From assembly GCA_902518835.1 (NCBI GenBank), contig CABYHH010000007.1:1-46864 (forward strand): a stretch of 46,864 bases of DNA. The letters run 5' to 3'. The translations under genes and the position numbers were made by a program. Positions 42,315 to 46,864 of the stretch are shown here, one piece after another; within the stretch, counting starts at the first letter, position 1, and each line of letters opens with the position of its first letter. The notes beneath the pieces were generated by a model. That model was not told where the DNA came from, made no database searches, and saw only the letters and a program-made list of their open reading frames with translations. The DNA is from an uncultured Pelagibacteraceae bacterium. Lineage in GTDB: Bacteria; Pseudomonadota; Alphaproteobacteria; Pelagibacterales; Pelagibacteraceae.

Positions 42315-43980
42315 AAATATCAATATTGTCTAACTTAAGTGTTTTTTTATTACAGAAATATAAAATTGAATTATTTCCATTTGCCAATCTAGGAATATTA
42401 GTGTTTTTGTTCAATTTCTTTATCTCGCTCTTTGAAATTTTTTTAAATCCATGATTTTTGAAAACATCTTTGGAAACGATGTTTTTTTTAGTTGGTATAT
42501 ATTCTGCAACTAAAGAAATAATTTGTTTTTTCTCTATTAAATCAAAAAGTTTTTTTATTATCCAAGTTTCTAAGTGCCGGCCTAAAATTCTACAACTTAA
42601 AATAAATGTATCTAAAAAATAAGTTTTACTATTTATTCTTCTCAAAATTATAAGACCAATATTGCCATGATCACCATAAAGATCCTGCAGAGATACTAGG
42701 AAAGAAAAGTTTTCTCTGTTAGAAATAATTTTTTTCATTTCACTTAAACTATATCTGACAGTCCTCAAGTTAAATTGATTAGTTTTCAGAGTTAATTGCG
42801 ATGCTCTAGAAATATTTGATTTATCTATTTTAATGATTTTAGGATTAAGTTTGATAGATTTAAGATAATCTTTTTCATTTTTTGATATTTTTTTTTCTGA
42901 AATGAATTCAAACCTTTTTTTATATTGAAGAGTTTTATTTTCATCTTCTTTAGATGGTTTTAAATTAACAAAAAAATTAAGTGCTTCTAATTTAGAAGGC
43001 CACTCATGAATATCTTCGCCGACCTCTATTGTGGTTACTTCTGGTATTTCTTTTATCATTTTTGCTCTTTCAATAGGATTATCATCCCAAAAAACAAAGC
43101 TATCTAATCCTAAACCCAATTCATTTGCCAATTCTTTAATATTTATAGTTTTGCTTCTCCAATTTATTTTATACGCAGTAATATCATTGATCTTCAAAAT
43201 CATAGATTTATGATTTTTGAAAACATCAATAACATCTGTCTCATTATTTTTACTTGCTAGTACAAGGAGAATTCCTTGTTTCTTTATTTTGAGTATCGTT
43301 TTTTGAAAGTCAGAAAAAATCTTACCTACTCCATCAGTGCCTAACTTAATATTTTCGATTCCATCTTCACCAATAATACCCCCCCATAACGTGTTATCGC
43401 AGTCTAAAACTAGTACTTTTTTTGATGGATGTTTAATTTTAAAAATTACTTCAGAAAGTGAATTAACAATTTTTTTTAAACCAAGTTCAGAAAATCTACA
43501 TCTAGCAACATACCAGTTCCTATTATCAAAAATTTGTAAAAATCCATGATTTGAAAATGTTTCATCAAGATCAATAACATAAAAATTTGTGAATTTCTTT
43601 TTTAAAATGTTTATTTTTGTTTCTAAACTAGTGAAGTGTTTTTTGATATTATCTTCAGTTTTAATATTTCTTATGTAGTTTTTAGGATACCATTTTGAGT
43701 AAAAAAATAGTACTTCTTGATTACTGATAATCTTTTGCTCTATAAGATTTAAGATGTTGTCGATAATTTTTTGATTAATTTTATTATTAGGATAATCAAT
43801 TACATCAATTAGAAGAAAAAAAATTACTTCAATTTTATTACGAATTTTGTTTAAGTTTTGACTAGATAGTTTACCATAATCATTAAAATTTAATTTATAT
43901 TCTTTTTTTATATCATTCCAAATATTATGATTATCAAATAAATAGGATGTACTTGATATATCTAGATTTATTTTTTTCAT
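42301..43980 (-). CDS. FkbH-like HAD-superfamily protein (acyl-ACP loading)
   Basis: HAD-IIIC proteins of the FkbH type move the glyceryl unit of 1,3-bisphosphoglycerate to a carrier protein as glyceryl-ACP. The 559-residue protein has an N-terminal SGNH-like region (residues 50-160), then the HAD core V-L-V-L-D193-C-D195-N-T-L-W-G-G-I-I-G-E-D-G. L-A-S-K-N-N-E, F-W-D-D-N-P-I-E-R and a C-terminal GNAT-like half with G-D-H-G-N-I-G-L follow. Length agrees with the family. It heads the FkbH-ACP-GNAT unit. The product could be an unusual hydroxyacyl decoration of the amino sugar. Confidence 0.88.
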   Translation of the reverse strand: MKKINLDISSTSYLFDNHNIWNDIKKEYKLNFNDYGKLSSQNLNKIRNKIEVIFFLLIDVIDYPNNKINQKIIDNILNLIEQKIISNQEVLFFYSKWYPKNYIRNIKTEDNIKKHFTSLETKINILKKKFTNFYVIDLDETFSNHGFLQIFDNRNWYVARCRFSELGLKKIVNSLSEVIFKIKHPSKKVLVLDCDNTLWGGIIGEDGIENIKLGTDGVGKIFSDFQKTILKIKKQGILLVLASKNNETDVIDVFKNHKSMILKINDITAYKINWRSKTINIKELANELGLGLDSFVFWDDNPIERAKMIKEIPEVTTIEVGEDIHEWPSKLEALNFFVNLKPSKEDENKTLQYKKRFEFISEKKISKNEKDYLKSIKLNPKIIKIDKSNISRASQLTLKTNQFNLRTVRYSLSEMKKIISNRENFSFLVSLQDLYGDHGNIGLIILRRINSKTYFLDTFILSCRILGRHLETWIIKKLFDLIEKKQIISLVAEYIPTKKNIVSKDVFKNHGFKKISKSEIKKLNKNTNIPRLANGNNSILYFCNKKTLKLDNIDIYEKN

Positions 43981-44016
43981 GTCTTAATATGTAATAAATT
44001 TTATAATAAATAATAA

Positions 44017-44775
44017 ATGATACATAACCCAAGATTAATCGCAAGACTAGATATTAAAGGAAATAACCTCATTAAAGGTTTGAGATTTGAAGGTCTTAGA
44101 GTAATAGGTTCAGCAAAAGAATTTGCAAAAAAATATTATAAACAAGGTATTGATGAAATAATTTATGTAGATAGTGTTGCTAGTTTGTATGGAAGAAATA
44201 GTTTGACTGATCTAGTTGATTTTAGTACAGAAAATATTTTTGTTCCTGTAACGGTTGGAGGTGGTATAAAATCTTTAGATGATGTACAAAAAGTATTGAG
44301 GGCTGGTGCAGATAAGATTGCTATCAATACTGCTGCAATTGAAAATAAAAAATTAATAAAAACAATTTCTGATAAAATAGGTTCTCAATCATTAACCATA
44401 TCTATTCAAGCAAAAAAGAGAGATAAAAATCATTGGGAGGCATTCAAAATATGTGGGCGAGAACCAACAGGAATAGATGTAATTGATTGGGTAAAAGAAA
44501 TAGAAAATTTGGGAGCAGGAGAAATTTTTTTAACATCTATCGATCAAGATGGTACTGAGCTTGGATTAGATAAAGATTTAGTTAAGTTAGTTACGGAAAG
44601 TACTAATCTTCCAGTTATTGCATCTGGTGGCTCAAAAGATGTTGATGATATTTTGAGAATATTTCAAGAGACAGATGTAAGTGGTATTGCTATTGGGTCT
44701 ATTCTTCATCATAAAAAAATAGATATTAAAATGATCAAAAACGAATTAGAAAAAATAATAAAAAAAAAAACATGA
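44017..44775 (+). CDS. HisF-like cyclase paralogue, partner of sugar amidotransferase (HisF2)
   Basis: In the amidotransferase pathway this barrel conducts ammonia from HisH to PseA/WbpG rather than making imidazole. The 252-residue protein has R-L-D12-I-K, V-T-V-G-G-G-I, A-D-K-I-A-I-N-T-A-A, T-S-I-D-Q-D-G-T-E and I-A-S-G-G. The catalytic Asp of histidine synthesis (D130 of Thermotoga HisF, in A-I-D-A-K-R) is Q131 here (S-I-Q-A-K-K-R), which argues against a role in histidine synthesis. The ATG is only ten bases after a TATAAT (44002-44007), so if that is a -10 box the mRNA would be almost leaderless. An ATGA overlap links it to hisH. Confidence 0.88.
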   Translation: MIHNPRLIARLDIKGNNLIKGLRFEGLRVIGSAKEFAKKYYKQGIDEIIYVDSVASLYGRNSLTDLVDFSTENIFVPVTVGGGIKSLDDVQKVLRAGADKIAINTAAIENKKLIKTISDKIGSQSLTISIQAKKRDKNHWEAFKICGREPTGIDVIDWVKEIENLGAGEIFLTSIDQDGTELGLDKDLVKLVTESTNLPVIASGGSKDVDDILRIFQETDVSGIAIGSILHHKKIDIKMIKNELEKIIKKKT

Positions 44776-45404
44776 ATGTTTCAATAATTGACTATGGTAC
44801 AGGAAATATCAAAAGTATTTCGAGAATTTTTAAAAAGTTTGAAAATAATATAAATATAGTTAATGAGCCAAAAGAAATTAAAAATTCAACACACTTGGTT
44901 CTTCCAGGGGTTGGTGCATTTCCAAAAGCAATGGAGCTTCTAAATAAAAAAAATTTTATCCCTGAAATTAAAGAACATGTTTTAAAAGGAAAACCTTTAT
45001 TAGGAATTTGTCTTGGTATGCAATTGTTGTTTTCCTCAAGTAATGAAATTAGGAAAACTGCAGGATTAGATTTAATTAAAGGAGAAGTAATTAAATTGCC
45101 TGAAAATGAGACTAAGAGCAAAAAATTTAAAATACCTAATGTTGGATGGCATCAAATAACGATAAATAAAATTAATATAAATAAATCAATATATTCAGAT
45201 TTATCTAAAGCAAAATTTTACTTTGTTCACTCGTATTATTGTAAAACTGATGATGAAAATTGTAATTTATTTCATATCAAATTTAATAAATCAAAAATCT
45301 GTGTTATTGCACAAAAGGATAACATTATTGGCACACAATTTCACCCAGAAAAAAGTGGTGAAAATGGATTTAGATTAATTAAAAAATTTATAAGGAATAA
45401 ATGA
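44772..45404 (+). CDS. HisH-like glutamine amidotransferase, partner of sugar amidotransferase (HisH2)
   Basis: Class I glutaminase of 210 residues that releases ammonia. It begins S-I-I-D-Y-G-T-G-N, with L-P-G-V-G-A-F forming the oxyanion-strand region. The nucleophile is C80 in L-L-G-I-C-L-G-M-Q, and G-T-Q-F-H-P-E-K-S holds the catalytic His and Glu. It is coupled to the HisF paralogue by ATGA. Together they form the ammonia supplier of the PseA/WbpG-type protein encoded 5 kb away. The 70-base convergent gap after it shows no clear terminator. Confidence 0.88.
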   Translation: MNVSIIDYGTGNIKSISRIFKKFENNINIVNEPKEIKNSTHLVLPGVGAFPKAMELLNKKNFIPEIKEHVLKGKPLLGICLGMQLLFSSSNEIRKTAGLDLIKGEVIKLPENETKSKKFKIPNVGWHQITINKININKSIYSDLSKAKFYFVHSYYCKTDDENCNLFHIKFNKSKICVIAQKDNIIGTQFHPEKSGENGFRLIKKFIRNK

Positions 45405-45474
45405 GTTTCAATTTTTTCAGAGACAATAAAATTTGATTAAAAATTTTAATTACTGTAACTAGAAAAAAACTTAA

Positions 45475-46767
45475 CTAAAAAGGTATATCTTTTTTTAAGA
45501 TCAAATTGAATCTATATAATTTTTTTTCTATTTCTTTTATCTTTTTCATTTTTAAATTACATTTATTCATGATTTGATAAATCGAAGTTAGACCATCACA
45601 ATATGACAAAAGATTAGTTAAATTACTCAGGTCTTTATAATTTTTATATTTTTCAATTTTAGATGGGTAAAGAGAACGTTTAGAAAGAAAAACTTCACAT
45701 TTAAATTTAGATTTGAGAAAATAATTTGCCTCTACATGCTTTATTAAATCCTTATAGAATAAAAAAGATTTATTCAATCCTTCATTCGTGACAACCTTTC
45801 CAAGAATATCTGCTGAAGTATGATATTCAGGATATTCCATAAACTTACTTCTCATAACTGATGCTATGGGCAAATCTACTCCTGGTGAGCAAAATTGTCT
45901 TTCATCACTTCCTCGATCTAGCCATGTATAGGATTTATAATTAATTTTTTTTTTTTTTAATAAATTTATTATCACATGATCTGAGAATGAATTCTCTTTA
46001 CGACTTGGTAAGTAAGAGAATTTTCTATTATCACCTAAACAAGTTAAATTGAAACCACAGATAACATTCTTTTTTAATTTAATTAGATTATTCTTGATAT
46101 ACGAAATAGAGCCAATAGTTTCAGGTATAAAAATTAATCTGTAACTATATTTTCTATTTTTTAAACTCTCAATAAATTTTGATAAATATATTTGAATTGT
46201 TGGTCCTGATAATTCATTATTTGCCATAGAAGGATGACAAATATAAGTTGATAATAATATTTCTTTTTTTGAGTTACCTTTTACAAGTATTTCACCATAA
46301 CTCATTCTTCCCTTTTTATGTTCGGCATCTATATGAACTTCATAAATTTGTTTTTTTGAGAGTTTTTTTCTTTTATCATGTTGGATGCAAAAACCCCAAT
46401 TTTTTTCATAATAACTTGTAACATAAGGAATAAGATTAGGCTGATTAGGGATAGAGTATAAATGTTTGTCTAATTCTTTAAATGATAATTTTTTTTTAAC
46501 AGAGGATGAAAAATTTAATAAATGAAGATTATTTTTTTTAAAATCAATTATTTTTTTTCCTTTAACCTTGATCCAAGCTTCTTTAACACTCCATTCATGT
46601 GGCACAACCCAATCAAAAACTTTTGAACCTGACCTAAAACTTTTTATCTTTAAGTTTTTATTTATTTTTTTTAATTCATGCAGAGTTTTTAAATTTGCCG
46701 GACCTGCCAAACTTCTATTAAGAGGAAATAGTTTTTTAATTAATTTATAAAATTTATTATTTTTCAT
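45475..46767 (-). CDS. DUF4910 aminopeptidase-like protein
   Basis: The 430-residue protein matches the DUF4910/DUF2172 type (M28-like fold with C-terminal winged helix) common in polysaccharide loci. It starts L-F-P-L-N-R-S-L-A-G, then V-P-H-E-W-S-V-K-E-A-W. The presumptive metal site is made from I-C-H-P-S-M-A-N-N-E-L-S-G and Y-H-T-S-A-D, with I-P-E-T-I-G-S between. The last 60 residues form a small helical domain. Function is unproven; peptidase or amidase action on a modified amino sugar is possible. The longest homopolymer of the window, 14 T (45945-45958), lies inside. Confidence 0.78.
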   Translation of the reverse strand: MKNNKFYKLIKKLFPLNRSLAGPANLKTLHELKKINKNLKIKSFRSGSKVFDWVVPHEWSVKEAWIKVKGKKIIDFKKNNLHLLNFSSSVKKKLSFKELDKHLYSIPNQPNLIPYVTSYYEKNWGFCIQHDKRKKLSKKQIYEVHIDAEHKKGRMSYGEILVKGNSKKEILLSTYICHPSMANNELSGPTIQIYLSKFIESLKNRKYSYRLIFIPETIGSISYIKNNLIKLKKNVICGFNLTCLGDNRKFSYLPSRKENSFSDHVIINLLKKKKINYKSYTWLDRGSDERQFCSPGVDLPIASVMRSKFMEYPEYHTSADILGKVVTNEGLNKSFLFYKDLIKHVEANYFLKSKFKCEVFLSKRSLYPSKIEKYKNYKDLSNLTNLLSYCDGLTSIYQIMNKCNLKMKKIKEIEKKLYRFNLILKKDIPF

Positions 46768-46864
46768 TTTTTTTTAAATATTTAACTAGATTCTTAATTT
46801 CATCATCAAAATTATTCTTAAATTTTAATTTAAACTTTTTTTCTAATGTTTTGGGGATACAAAT
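46757..46864 (-). CDS. 3' end of a gene cut by the window edge
   Basis: The minus strand is open from the window edge to a TAA at 46757-46759, giving 35 residues: I-C-I-P-K-T-L-E-K-K-F and later F-D-D-E-I-K-N-L-V-K-Y-L. It overlaps the DUF4910 start by 11 bases, the same tight arrangement as other gene pairs here, so it is surely coding. The ending could belong to a sugar SDR or similar helical C-terminus, but there is too little to name it. Confidence 0.6.
   Translation of the reverse strand: MCIPKTLEKKFKLKFKNNFDDEIKNLVKYLKKNEK

Noticed and set aside
44792-45121. 109-codon antisense frame opposite the HisH-like gene
   Set aside because: Antisense shadow of a gene with a complete glutaminase motif set.
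45405-45474. Possible bidirectional terminator in the convergent gap
   Set aside because: Only AT-rich partial symmetry (AAAATTTTAATT) is present, with no stable stem above background.
1-46864. CRISPR arrays, insertion sequences, tRNA or rRNA genes
   Set aside because: No regularly spaced direct repeats, no transposase motifs or terminal inverted repeats, and no GC-richer RNA gene blocks were seen on either strand.

Overview
The window is a very AT-rich, densely packed surface-polysaccharide (LPS O-antigen/capsule type) biosynthesis region. The extreme A+T bias, the long poly-A/poly-T codon runs (Lys, Asn, Ile, Phe), the near-absence of spacers and the gene content all fit the hypervariable sugar island of a streamlined marine alphaproteobacterium of the SAR11/Pelagibacter type. 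That assignment is inference from composition and content; no rRNA, tRNA or housekeeping marker is present to confirm it.

Layout. (1) Positions 1-1463 hold the 3' part of an O-carbamoyltransferase on the + strand. (2) Positions 18903 down to 1453 are one long minus-strand block of 18 genes, many overlapping by 1-14 bases. It contains glycosyltransferases, a CDP-glucose-derived deoxysugar cassette (cytidylyltransferase, CDP-glucose 4,6-dehydratase, RmlC-like cupin, C-methyltransferase, reductase), two PhyH-type oxygenases, an O-methyltransferase, acyl-transfer and deacetylase genes, and two transferases resembling Leptospira LPS proteins. (3) Positions 21840-19166 carry two more minus-strand genes with a decayed ketol-acid-reductoisomerase-like remnant between them. 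(4) Positions 22289-26922 are a + strand four-gene operon: a CMP-sugar cytidylyltransferase fused to a D-2-hydroxyacid dehydrogenase, an enolase-superfamily enzyme, a second 2-hydroxyacid dehydrogenase and a DAHP-synthase-like enzyme. It is the best candidate for an undescribed ulosonic/sugar-acid pathway. (5) Positions 36366-27142 are a minus-strand block for a nonulosonic (sialic/pseudaminic/legionaminic-like) acid: PseB-type dehydratase, aldo/keto reductase, a cytidylyltransferase-aminotransferase fusion, NeuB, plus a glycosyltransferase, a UDP-glucuronate epimerase-like enzyme and an ABC exporter. (6) Positions 36861-46864 mix both strands: a methyltransferase, an N-acetyl-sugar amidotransferase (PseA/WbpG type) with its HisF/HisH partners, an acyl-carrier module (FkbH, ACP, MaoC-SDR fusion, GNAT) inserted between them, a DUF4910 aminopeptidase-like protein, and the 3' end of a gene cut by the window edge.

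The most striking non-gene signal is a set of four gene fossils, lying in or beside the junctions between blocks: ketol-acid reductoisomerase-like (about 21005-21153, -), D-2-hydroxyacid dehydrogenase (about 21911-22217, +), NeuB-like synthase (about 26923-27121, -) and GalU (36368-36589, -). They suggest the island grows by cassette replacement that leaves truncated ends behind.

Together the genes should make several activated sugars (a CDP-linked branched deoxyhexose, a CMP-linked nonulosonic acid probably bearing acetamidino and acyl groups, and possibly a second CMP-linked sugar acid), assemble and decorate them, and export the product. No Wzx, Wzy or Wzz homologue was recognised.
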